Positions 1-5,950 of a DNA stretch of 5,950 bases are shown in pieces (position 1 is the first letter of the stretch; each line of letters opens with the position of its first letter). The DNA is from CAYSHJ01 sp964589725 (GTDB lineage: Bacteria; Planctomycetota; Planctomycetia; Planctomycetales; Planctomycetaceae). The stretch covers positions 1 through 5,950 of the forward strand of contig CAZPUJ010000698.1 of the NCBI GenBank assembly GCA_964589725.1, read 5' to 3'. A program made the translations under genes and the position numbers. The notes under the pieces are model-generated. The model was not told the DNA's origin. It saw nothing but the letters and a program-made list of their open reading frames with translations, and ran no database searches.

Positions 1-84
1 TCCGACTGCGACCGACCGCCGCCTCGGCGCGCCTCGACGGATTCAACCAGTCGCGCCCTTTCAACCTCTCGACAACTGCCAACT

Positions 85-105
85 CGCAGCATGCTTCATG
101 CTGCG
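85..105. repeat. Perfect hairpin, 9-bp stem with 3-base loop
   Basis: Positions 85-93 (CGCAGCATG) pair perfectly with 97-105 (CATGCTGCG) around a CTT loop. No T run follows on either strand, so it does not look like a standard intrinsic terminator. It lies about 54 bases left of the inverted-repeat segment at 159-260 and could be one edge of a larger repeated element, a regulatory RNA structure or a protein-binding palindrome. The pairing is read directly from the sequence; the function is unknown. Confidence 0.5.
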
Positions 106-158
106 CACTCCGAAAAGCACGTCACTACAATGGACGGCTACCCTCGTACGGCCATCAG

Positions 159-260
159 TGAAATGTTTAACCGCTACGCCAACGGCGTGCGCGTCGGGCA
201 GCGTGCGAAGTTGTTGACCGATCGACACCCATCCCGATGGGGTTGGGGTTAAACATCTCA
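159..260. repeat. Inverted-repeat-bounded segment, candidate dispersed repeat or structured RNA
   Basis: The core arms ATGTTTAACC (163-172) and GGTTAAACAT (247-256) are perfect 10-bp inverted repeats. After one A/C mismatch (162/257) three more pairs extend them to 14 bp (159-172 with 247-260). Two small stems lie between the arms: ACGCC/GGCGT (176-180 with 184-188, AAC loop) and CCCAT/ATGGG (228-232 with 237-241). The whole could fold into a branched structure about 102 bases long. No transposase is present, so a complete insertion sequence is excluded. A miniature or REP-like repeat, or a structured RNA, would fit. The pairing is seen directly; its identity as a genome repeat is inference. 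Confidence 0.4.
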
Positions 261-296
261 TCCGGGACCGCGCGAAGTATAAGTGAGGCACTGCGG

Positions 297-335
297 GCGA
301 GAAGGAGGCCCTGGAATCTCGCAGAACTTTTTTTT
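297..335 (+). terminator. Weak candidate terminator or leader stem-loop before the cytochrome gene
   Basis: GCGAGA (297-302) pairs with TCTCGC (317-322) around a 14-base loop, and a run of eight Ts follows at 328-335. An alternative 5-bp stem, CTGCG/CGCAG (291-295 with 320-324), ends only three bases before the T run. The short stem and the AGAAC interruption make this a poor match to a standard intrinsic terminator. If active, it could end transcription entering from the left or attenuate the downstream gene, which begins 56 bases after the T run. An AGGAGG motif lies mostly within the loop. Confidence 0.25.
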
Positions 336-391
336 CCTTGGCGTCAATGATCTTCTTGGACTGACTCCTGCAGGCAACGGCGGTCCCCAAC

Positions 392-3300
392 ATGTACACG
401 GCTGATCGCAATTCTGGTCTGAGCGTTGTTGCCGTGGTTCTGGCGCAGGTGCTGGGACTGGTGAGTGTGTGCGGCGGTCAAGACCATGCGAGGGACAACC
501 GTGCTGCGATCGAACATTTCGAGAAGCGAGTCCGGCCCCTCTTGGTGGAACGCTGCCACAAATGCCACGCAGGAGAGAAACATAAAGGGGGGTTGCGGCT
601 CGATTCGGCCGAGGGATTGCGGCTCGGTGGCGAATCCGGCGCGGCGGTCGTTGCGGGCAAGCCGGAGGAGAGCCGGTTGATTCACGCGGTGCGGCACGAG
701 GACGGCTTGAAGATGCCTCCGGATGGGAAGCTGACTGAGGCTCAGATCGCGGACTTGGTGGCCTGGATCAAAGCGGGAGCCGTGTGGCCCAACGCAACCA
801 CCGCGCTTCAGGAGGCGAACCCGAGCGCACCCGTCGTTCCACCACCGATGAAGCCCAACGACGGCGAATTGGCGAAGTCACTACAGCTCTGGCTGCGAGC
901 CGATGATCTCGCGTTGAATGACGGCGAGTCCGTGTTTGTCTGGCCCGATCAGAGTGGCCAGGGTCGCGACTTCTCGGCCACCAAGGGCGTTCGAACCGAT
1001 GGCGTCGGGATGCCGGCAAAGTTTGCGAAAGAGAGCACCTTGCAACGCCGTCCGGCCGTCCGTTTCGATCCGAGTTCCGGCTTGGCGGCGTCGCCCCACA
1101 ATCCGGTCGCGATTCGTGGCGATGCCGAATTGACGATGTTGCTCGTCGTCAATCTGCAACCGCATGAGACTCAGCCGCCGTACGATGGCGTGATCGGTAT
1201 CGGCAATCCGGCGAACCCGACGGGCGATCCTGGCAAGCCGCTGGCGGTGCTCGTGCAAATCAATCGAGGCGAGGATCACGCTCTGCATTTCGCGGGAGGT
1301 TGGAATCATGACGCCTCGTTGGGAGCCGGCTCGTTCAAGCCGCGGTATGGGAAGTCGATTATCCTGACTGTCACGAAGCGGCCCGGTCCCATGCGAAGCA
1401 CGACCCGGTTCTTCCTGAACGGCGAGTTGGCACACAAGTCGGCCGACACTCCACTCGAAGGCCGCGATACCGTTCCCGACATTCAGCATCGGGCCGACAT
1501 CGGCGCGTACATGGGCAAGGCGCTGAGCTGGGCCGGCAGCTTCCGCGGCGATGTCGGCGAAGTCGTCGTCTACAACAAAGCACTGACGGATTCTGAGCGA
1601 CAAGCGGTGGAAGGACATCTCGCGGATAAGTTCGCTATCATGCTGGCGTCTCAAGTCGCCGCGACACGCGCCACGTTCACACCTGAAGAAACCAACTTTT
1701 GGGCCTACCTGCCGGTGAAAGACACGGCTCCTCCGGGCGTGAAGAACGAAGCCTGGATCAAATCGCCGCTGGATCGGTACATTCTCGCCAAGCAGGAAGC
1801 CAACGGCTTGACGCCCGCGCCGCCAGACGACAAGCGGACGTTGATTCGCCGAGTGACGTTTGATCTCACCGGGTTGCCGCCATCGCCCGAAGAAATCGCA
1901 GCGTTCGTGAAGGACGATTCACCGCAGGCTTTCGAGAACGTCGTGAATCGGCTGCTCGATTCATCACACTACGGCGAACGCTGGGGTCGGCACTGGCTGG
2001 ACGTCGTGCGGTATGCCGAGACCACCGCCAACGACGCCAACGCCGTGATGCGGTACTCGTGGCGCTACCGCAATTACGTGATCGACGCTTTCAACCGCGA
2101 TCTGCCGTATGACCAATTCATCGTCGAGCAGCTCGCTGGCGACCTGTTGCCGCCCACGGACGATTTGAACGCTCGGATCCGCCGGATGACCGCGACGGGA
2201 TATCTGATGATCGGCCCGAAGGCGCTCGCCGAGACGGATAAGGAACAATCGCGGCTCGACATTGTGGACGATCAGATCGACGTCACGGGCCGAGCGTTTC
2301 TCGGCCTCACCGTCGCGTGTGCTCGCTGCCACGACCACAAGTTCGACGCGATCCGAGCTGTGGATTACTACGCGCTCGCCGGCATCTTTCGCAGCACCGA
2401 GCCGTTTCAAGACGAAGTCCGCAATGCGTCGATGTGGTGGGAGTTCCCGCTCTTTCAAGCACCGGGCGAGAAGCCGTTCATCGTCATGGCTCCGAAGGAG
2501 ACACTGCCGCGAAATCTGCGAGTGCATCTGCGCGGTAATCGCTTCACGCTGGGACAAGTTGTGCCGCGCGGATTCGTGCAAGTCGTCGATCAGGCAGAAG
2601 GCCAAGGGCAGACGGCAGAAGGGGACGTGACATTCTCGTCGAGCGGTCGATTGGAGTTGGCTCGCTGGATTGCGAACAAGAATAACCCGTTGACTGCGCG
2701 CGTGATGGTCAATCGGATTTGGCAGCATCACTTCGGCCACGGTTTGGTCGCGACCAGCGACAACTTCGGAGTGCGCGGCGAACGGCCGTCACATCCCGAA
2801 CTGCTCGACTGGCTGGCCGCCCGCTTTGTCGAACAGGGCTGGAGCGTGAAAGCCATGCATCGGCGACTCGTGCTGTCGAATACGTACCAGCAGCAATGCC
2901 GAGCCGCGTCGTCGGCTCAGGCCGATCCCGACAATCGCTGGCTGTCGTTCTTCCCGCGTCGCCGGCTCTCGGCGGAAGAACTGCGCGACGCGGTGTTGGC
3001 GGTCAGCGGCAAGCTCGACCGTGAACCGGGCACGGACGAGGGATCGGCCATCATGTGGGAGAAAGCCGACCGCCTCGACGACAAACGTGGTTTTCGGACG
3101 AACAGCATGCAGGGCAACTATCCCTTCTACACCGACTTTCTCAAGCGGAGCATCTACTTGCCGGTGGTCCGAAACCTCTTGCCCGATGTGTTGGCCCTGT
3201 TTGATTCTGCCGACCCGAACGGAGTGACCGCCTTGCGAAATGACACGACCGTCCCGTCGCAGTCGCTGTTTCTGCTGAATAGCCGGCTCATCCGCGAGCA

Positions 3301-3562
3301 GTCCAAGCACTTCGCTCAGCGATTGTTGTCCGATGACAAGGCGACTGACGAACAACGAATTCAAACGGCTCACGAACTCGCGTTTGGCCGAACGCTCGCG
3401 GCGCACGAGTTGGCCCAAGCCCAGATGTTCCTCGATGCCTACCTCGTCGCACAGAAAGCTCAAACTCAGCCACCGCGTCCCGAAGCCGACTGGAGAATCT
3501 CGGCCTGGCAAAGTTACTGCCAGGCATTGTTCTGCCAGAACGAATTTCTGTACGTCGAGTAA
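392..3562 (+). CDS. Secreted planctomycete cytochrome protein, PSCyt1 / LamG-like / DUF1549 / DUF1553
   Basis: This 1056-residue protein starts with a hydrophobic segment (about residues 10-29) that looks like a Sec signal peptide with a weak basic end. The PSCyt1 domain (about 40-130) carries a haem c motif, CHKCH at 55-59, and M108 in a KMPP motif is a possible axial ligand. Residues about 163-414 resemble LamG/concanavalin A-like lectin domains, from LQLWLRADD to VVVYNKALTDSE. DUF1549 (PSCyt2) spans about 457-669 and contains a second haem-type motif, CARCHDHK (643-650). DUF1553 (PSD1) runs from about 752 to the end, with NPLTARVMVNRIW at 765-777 and the typical terminal EFLYVE, so the C-terminus is intact. 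The likely role is an exported dihaem-type protein with a ligand-binding module, but substrate and reaction are unknown. ATG 392 is chosen because an in-frame TGA lies at 362-364 and no better start follows it; no strong ribosome binding site is visible. It is probably co-transcribed with the DUF1501 gene 36 bases downstream. Residues 735-743 are encoded by a heptamer array. Confidence 0.93.
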   Translation: MYTADRNSGLSVVAVVLAQVLGLVSVCGGQDHARDNRAAIEHFEKRVRPLLVERCHKCHAGEKHKGGLRLDSAEGLRLGGESGAAVVAGKPEESRLIHAVRHEDGLKMPPDGKLTEAQIADLVAWIKAGAVWPNATTALQEANPSAPVVPPPMKPNDGELAKSLQLWLRADDLALNDGESVFVWPDQSGQGRDFSATKGVRTDGVGMPAKFAKESTLQRRPAVRFDPSSGLAASPHNPVAIRGDAELTMLLVVNLQPHETQPPYDGVIGIGNPANPTGDPGKPLAVLVQINRGEDHALHFAGGWNHDASLGAGSFKPRYGKSIILTVTKRPGPMRSTTRFFLNGELAHKSADTPLEGRDTVPDIQHRADIGAYMGKALSWAGSFRGDVGEVVVYNKALTDSERQAVEGHLADKFAIMLASQVAATRATFTPEETNFWAYLPVKDTAPPGVKNEAWIKSPLDRYILAKQEANGLTPAPPDDKRTLIRRVTFDLTGLPPSPEEIAAFVKDDSPQAFENVVNRLLDSSHYGERWGRHWLDVVRYAETTANDANAVMRYSWRYRNYVIDAFNRDLPYDQFIVEQLAGDLLPPTDDLNARIRRMTATGYLMIGPKALAETDKEQSRLDIVDDQIDVTGRAFLGLTVACARCHDHKFDAIRAVDYYALAGIFRSTEPFQDEVRNASMWWEFPLFQAPGEKPFIVMAPKETLPRNLRVHLRGNRFTLGQVVPRGFVQVVDQAEGQGQTAEGDVTFSSSGRLELARWIANKNNPLTARVMVNRIWQHHFGHGLVATSDNFGVRGERPSHPELLDWLAARFVEQGWSVKAMHRRLVLSNTYQQQCRAASSAQADPDNRWLSFFPRRRLSAEELRDAVLAVSGKLDREPGTDEGSAIMWEKADRLDDKRGFRTNSMQGNYPFYTDFLKRSIYLPVVRNLLPDVLALFDSADPNGVTALRNDTTVPSQSLFLLNSRLIREQSKHFAQRLLSDDKATDEQRIQTAHELAFGRTLAAHELAQAQMFLDAYLVAQKAQTQPPRPEADWRISAWQSYCQALFCQNEFLYVE
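2594..2621 (+). repeat. Degenerate heptanucleotide array inside the cytochrome gene
   Basis: Four contiguous seven-base units have a consensus near GCARAMG. The first and last are GCAGAAG, with GCCAAGG and GCAGACG between them, and a weaker match extends a few bases on each side. The array encodes the low-complexity stretch AEGQGQTAEG (residues 735-744), which lies in the variable linker between the RGFVQVV segment and the start of DUF1553. Seven is not a multiple of three, so each unit shifts the reading frame, and only some copy numbers keep the gene open. On the minus strand the same DNA reads CRLPLAFC, close to CRLPSAFS encoded by the second array at 3615-3649. The periodicity is seen directly; membership in a genome-wide repeat family is inferred. 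Confidence 0.6.
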
Positions 3563-3587
3563 AGTGAAGGCACCCCGCTCGAAGCCC

Positions 3588-3591
3588 GGAG
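3588..3591 (+). promoter_or_regulatory. Ribosome binding site of the DUF1501 gene
   Basis: GGAG ends seven bases before the ATG at 3599. It supports this start over any later one, because there is no other ATG, GTG or TTG in frame before the twin-arginine motif. It lies within the 36-base gap after the stop of the cytochrome gene, as expected for the second gene of an operon. Confidence 0.7.
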
Positions 3592-3598
3592 CGCAACA

Positions 3599-5041
3599 AT
3601 GAATCATCCTCCCGTTTCCGCCGTTTGCCGTTTACCATCTGCCTTCAGCCGCCGCGAAGCGCTTCGCCGTGCGGCTTGCGGATTCGGACATGTCGCGCTG
3701 CTGGGCTTGATGACGTCGCCAGCTCACGCGGATGCAGCCTCCTCGAATCCGCTTGTGCCAAAACAGCCGCATTTTCCCGCGAGGGCGAAGCGCGTCCTGT
3801 TCTTGTTCATGCACGGCGGTGTTTCGCACGTCGATACGTTCGACCCCAAGCCGAAGCTCGCCGAGATGAATGGCCAACCGTTGCCGATCGCGAAGCCGAA
3901 GTTTGAGTTCGCACCGACCGGCAATCTGCTGGCCTCGCCCTGGAAGTTTGCCAAGCACGGACAAAGCGGCGTCGAGGTCAGCGAGCTCTTCCCGGAGATC
4001 GCGTCGCGGATCGACGACATCTGCGTGATTCGTTCCATGAATGGCGCCGATCAGGTCTCGCACGGGCCGGCGTTGCTCAACATGAATACGGGCAGCGGAG
4101 TCTTCGCGCGGCCCAGTCTCGGCGCGTGGACGCTGTATGGACTCGGTACCGAGAACCAGAATCTGCCGGGCTTCATCAGCTTCAGTCCCTCGCTGTATCA
4201 CGGTGGAGCACAGAACTACGGCTCGGCGTTTCTTCCGGCCAGCTATCAAGGGACGCGCATCGGCGACGGATCGACGCCGTTTCAGCAAGCCGCGTTGTCC
4301 AATCTGGAGCGAGCCGATTATCCGGATCTGCAACGGCTGCAACTCGACTTGATCGCGCAGCGAAATCGCGAGCACCTCGCTCGTGTCGGAGATGATCCGC
4401 GTTTGGAGGCTCGCATCGCAGCCTTCGAGATGAGCTTTCGGATGCAGATGGAAGCGCCACGAGTGCTGGACCTGTCGCAAGAGAGCGCGGCCACACAGAA
4501 GCTCTACGGCGTTGGAGAAGAGCCGACCGACGAGTATGCTCGCCAGTGCCTGCTGGCGCGACGTTTCATCGAAGCTGGCGTCCGCTTCGTGCAGGTCAAT
4601 TACAGCTTCCCGCGCAACTATTGGGACGCACACGGCGACTTGCGAAACAATCACTCGTCGAACGCCAAGAAAGTCGACAAGCCCGTGGCCGCTTTGCTCG
4701 GAGACCTGAAATCGCGAGGCCTTCTCGACGACACGCTGGTCATCTTTGGGACGGAATTCGGCCGCACGCCGGCGGCTCAGGGGAATGATGGCCGCGATCA
4801 TCATCCGCACGCCTTCAGCGTTTGGATGGCCGGTGGCGGAGTCCGCGGTGGAATGGCCTACGGTCAGACCGACGAATTCGGTTACTACGTGGCCGAGAAC
4901 AAAGTCACGATGCCCGACTTTCACGCGACGATCTTGCACCTGCTCGGCTTCGAGCACACGCAACTCAGCTACCGCCACGCTGGCCGCGATCATCGCCTGA
5001 CTGACGTGCATGGCGAGGTGATCTCAGAGATCCTGGTGTAA
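3599..5041 (+). CDS. DUF1501 family protein, Tat-exported, alkaline-phosphatase-like fold expected
   Basis: This 480-residue protein is a complete DUF1501 member. The N-terminus has a twin-arginine-type signal, SRREALRR at 17-24, then a hydrophobic stretch (about 27-38) and a probable cleavage site near AHADA (42-46). The body shows the family landmarks: MHGGVSHVDTFDPKP (71-85), WDAHGD (342-347), GTEFGRTP (384-391), GRDHHPHAF (398-406) and GRDHRLTDVHGE close to the end (462-473). DUF1501 is grouped with the alkaline phosphatase/sulfatase superfamily, and the conserved Asp/His in WDAHGD and GRDHHP are likely metal ligands; the reaction itself is unknown. Tat export fits a protein that folds around metals before crossing the membrane. 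Genes of this family commonly follow PSCyt/DUF1553 genes in planctomycetes, and here the 36-base gap with a good ribosome binding site points to one operon. Residues 6-17, ahead of the twin arginines, are encoded by a heptamer array, so this leader is probably acquired rather than ancestral. Confidence 0.92.
   Translation: MNHPPVSAVCRLPSAFSRREALRRAACGFGHVALLGLMTSPAHADAASSNPLVPKQPHFPARAKRVLFLFMHGGVSHVDTFDPKPKLAEMNGQPLPIAKPKFEFAPTGNLLASPWKFAKHGQSGVEVSELFPEIASRIDDICVIRSMNGADQVSHGPALLNMNTGSGVFARPSLGAWTLYGLGTENQNLPGFISFSPSLYHGGAQNYGSAFLPASYQGTRIGDGSTPFQQAALSNLERADYPDLQRLQLDLIAQRNREHLARVGDDPRLEARIAAFEMSFRMQMEAPRVLDLSQESAATQKLYGVGEEPTDEYARQCLLARRFIEAGVRFVQVNYSFPRNYWDAHGDLRNNHSSNAKKVDKPVAALLGDLKSRGLLDDTLVIFGTEFGRTPAAQGNDGRDHHPHAFSVWMAGGGVRGGMAYGQTDEFGYYVAENKVTMPDFHATILHLLGFEHTQLSYRHAGRDHRLTDVHGEVISEILV
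3615..3649 (-). repeat. Degenerate heptanucleotide array at the start of the DUF1501 gene
   Basis: Five contiguous seven-base units read TTTCCGC, then CGTTTGC, CGTTTAC, CATCTGC and CTTCAGC on the plus strand. On the minus strand they become GC-led units such as GCAAACG and GCAGATG, matching the GCARAMG consensus of the array at 2594-2621 in the opposite orientation. The array encodes VSAVCRLPSAFS (residues 6-17), immediately before the Tat twin arginines, a position that tolerates variation. It begins 16 bases after the start codon, so a gain or loss of one unit would shift the frame of the whole gene. The period is read directly; origin and mobility are inferred. Confidence 0.55.
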
Positions 5042-5144
5042 CGACCTTGGGCCATCGCCGCTGTTCAGGGGCAGCCGCTCATTGAAGGCCGGCTAAATGG
5101 GCTTCGGCAGGTCAAGAAATTTCACGACAGTCGCATTTGTAAGA

Positions 5145-5950
5145 TCATGCGCCGACGCCGCGCACGGCGTCGTTGATCATGCCAACGTACCAGAAGAAGA
5201 ACCGGAAGATGAAAAACACGATGAAGCCGGCGACCCCGAGCCAGACTAGCCAACTGATCGCGGCGGTCAGTGCCTTCAAGCTTCGCTGAGCTTGATCCTG
5301 AAACTGCGGGCTGAGCCGATGCAGGCTTTCCGGCACTGTGCCGGACGTTTCGGCGACCGAGACCATGTGAATGAAATCCTCGGGGAACAGGCCGACCGCG
5401 GCGAGGGCTGTCGAGAGGTCTTGCCCCTCGCGCACTCGGCCGCACAGTTCCGGCGCGGCGTTCTGGAACGCGCCGTTGTTCGTCGCTTTCAAGCTGGCCG
5501 TCAGACTGTGATCGACCGGCATACCGGTTTGTTGGGTGAGGTAATACGCCCACGAAAACCGAGCAATCGCAAACGACCGCAGGCAGGTGCCGAGCACGGG
5601 AACTCGCAGCCAGATCGGATCGAGCACTCGCTTGGCCGCGAAGAGTCGTACCGCCACGAGATAGCCGATCCACGCCAGCAGCGCGCTGCCGAACGTGCAG
5701 GTCAGCCAAATCGCTGCGCCGCCGGCACCCGACAGGCCGAAGACCAGCGCCTTCAGAGTCGGACCTCCCGGCCCGCTGTCGATCATGCCCAAGAGCACGA
5801 TCAACAGCGCGATGACCAGCACCGCCGCCACCAGTTGAAACATCGGCCAGGCGATCGACGACACAAACTCCCGGCGCAGTCGCGCGTTGTTTTCGTAGTG
5901 GTTGGCCAGATGCGTCAGCACTTCCGGCAACGCGCCGCTGGACTCGGCCA
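5145..5950 (-). CDS. Type II secretion / type IV pilus F-family inner-membrane protein, N-terminus cut off
   Basis: The frame enters from the right edge and ends at a TGA (5145-5147), leaving 267 complete codons. GspF/PilC-family proteins are usually about 400 residues, so roughly the first third is missing. They are polytopic inner-membrane platform proteins that link the assembly ATPase to the pseudopilus or pilus. The family's tandem T2SF repeat is visible: AESSGALPEVL at residues 1-11 of the fragment and AETSGTVPESL at 199-209, about 198 residues apart. Membrane segments follow each copy: WPMFQLVAAVLVIALLIVLLG, a second around AIWLTCTFGSALLAWIGYLV, and a very hydrophobic C-terminal one (ISWLVWLGVAGFIVFF onward). 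A TTG at 5930-5928 could be read as a start but lies inside the first conserved repeat, so it is not the real one. The gene converges on the DUF1501 gene across 103 bases and is probably unrelated to that operon. Whether it serves secretion or pili cannot be told without the neighbouring ATPase and pilin genes. Confidence 0.9.
   Translation of the reverse strand, partial: AESSGALPEVLTHLANHYENNARLRREFVSSIAWPMFQLVAAVLVIALLIVLLGMIDSGPGGPTLKALVFGLSGAGGAAIWLTCTFGSALLAWIGYLVAVRLFAAKRVLDPIWLRVPVLGTCLRSFAIARFSWAYYLTQQTGMPVDHSLTASLKATNNGAFQNAAPELCGRVREGQDLSTALAAVGLFPEDFIHMVSVAETSGTVPESLHRLSPQFQDQAQRSLKALTAAISWLVWLGVAGFIVFFIFRFFFWYVGMINDAVRGVGA

Larger units (their letters stand above)
1..391. other. 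Upstream non-coding region, no supported gene
   Basis: No convincing gene is seen here on either strand. Plus-strand frame 1 stays open from the left edge to a TAA at 250-252 (83 codons), but it has no recognisable domain and an arginine/proline/serine-rich composition. It could be the tail of a gene entering from the left, though I think that unlikely. A minus-strand open frame (411 to 61) begins inside the next gene and reads through the T run as lysines, so I treat it as chance or as part of a repeat. What the region does hold is structure: a perfect hairpin at 85-105, a 14-bp inverted repeat bounding 159-260, a Shine-Dalgarno-like AAGGAGG at 302-308 with no start codon at usable spacing, and eight Ts at 328-335. 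A TATAAG at 278-283 resembles a -10 box but lacks a credible -35 partner. Confidence 0.6.

Noticed and set aside
278..283. TATAAG as a -10 promoter box
   Set aside because: No acceptable -35 hexamer is found 16-18 bases upstream, and planctomycete promoters cannot be called reliably from one hexamer.
61..411. 116-codon minus-strand open frame in the upstream region
   Set aside because: Its start lies inside the cytochrome gene, it translates the T run as consecutive lysines, and it crosses the inverted-repeat segment. More likely chance or repeat-derived than a gene.
881..3607. Minus-strand open frames of about 257-272 codons opposite the cytochrome gene (881-1654, 1964-2740, 2789-3607)
   Set aside because: They lie antisense to well-supported domains, their translations show no family motifs, and they share the base bias of the real gene.
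3632..5011. 459-codon minus-strand open frame opposite the DUF1501 gene
   Set aside because: It mirrors a gene with clear conserved motifs. Its translation shows no recognisable domain, and long antisense frames are common in GC-rich coding DNA.
5153..5172. 8-bp stem with CGCA loop near the convergent gene ends, possible terminator
   Set aside because: It lies inside the last codons of the F-family gene and has no T run on either side. The spacer 5042-5144 also shows only weak 4-5 bp stems, so no terminator is called.
5330..5346. Near-perfect palindrome around CCGGCACTGTGCCGG
   Set aside because: It falls in the codons for the conserved AETSGTVPES motif and is adequately explained by protein coding in GC-rich DNA.
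5122..5709. 195-codon minus-strand open frame overlapping the F-family gene
   Set aside because: It is in a different frame on the same strand as a gene with clear T2SF repeats and membrane segments; its arginine-rich translation looks like a shadow.
5928..5930. TTG as the start of the F-family gene
   Set aside because: The frame stays open to the window edge, and the codons before it encode part of the conserved repeat (AESSGA), so the true start lies outside the window.

Overview
The window comes from a GC-rich bacterium, almost certainly a member of the Planctomycetota. The evidence is a gene pair typical of that phylum: a large secreted protein built from the planctomycete cytochrome domains (PSCyt1, PSCyt2/DUF1549) and PSD1/DUF1553, followed directly by a DUF1501 protein with a twin-arginine-type signal. 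Genus or family cannot be fixed from the sequence.

Layout: positions 1-391 contain no gene I can support. They hold a perfect 9-bp hairpin (85-105), a ~100-bp segment bounded by 14-bp inverted repeats (159-260), and a stem-loop next to an eight-T run (297-335). Positions 392-3562 (+) encode the 1056-residue PSCyt1 / LamG-like / DUF1549 / DUF1553 protein. After 36 bases and a good ribosome binding site, 3599-5041 (+) encodes the 480-residue DUF1501 protein. A 103-base spacer without a clear terminator follows. The minus strand from 5145 to the right edge then carries the C-terminal two thirds of a type II secretion / type IV pilus F-family inner-membrane protein, convergent with the pair and cut by the window edge.

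How the genes relate: the first two genes look like one transcription unit. Both products should leave the cytoplasm, the cytochrome protein by Sec (its CxxCH haem sites need export before haem attachment) and the DUF1501 protein probably by Tat as a folded metalloprotein. The LamG-like domain suggests that the first protein binds a glycan or another extracellular ligand. The biochemical role of such pairs is not settled, so 'surface or periplasmic redox/hydrolase pair acting on a carbohydrate-like substrate' is inference. The F-family gene is probably a separate unit.

The least ordinary signal is a pair of degenerate heptanucleotide arrays (unit near GCAGAAG, or CTTCTGC on the other strand). 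They lie in opposite orientations inside the coding sequences of the two paired genes, each in a domain-free stretch. I see no evidence for an entirely new system; the arrays and the upstream inverted-repeat segment are the parts most worth following up.
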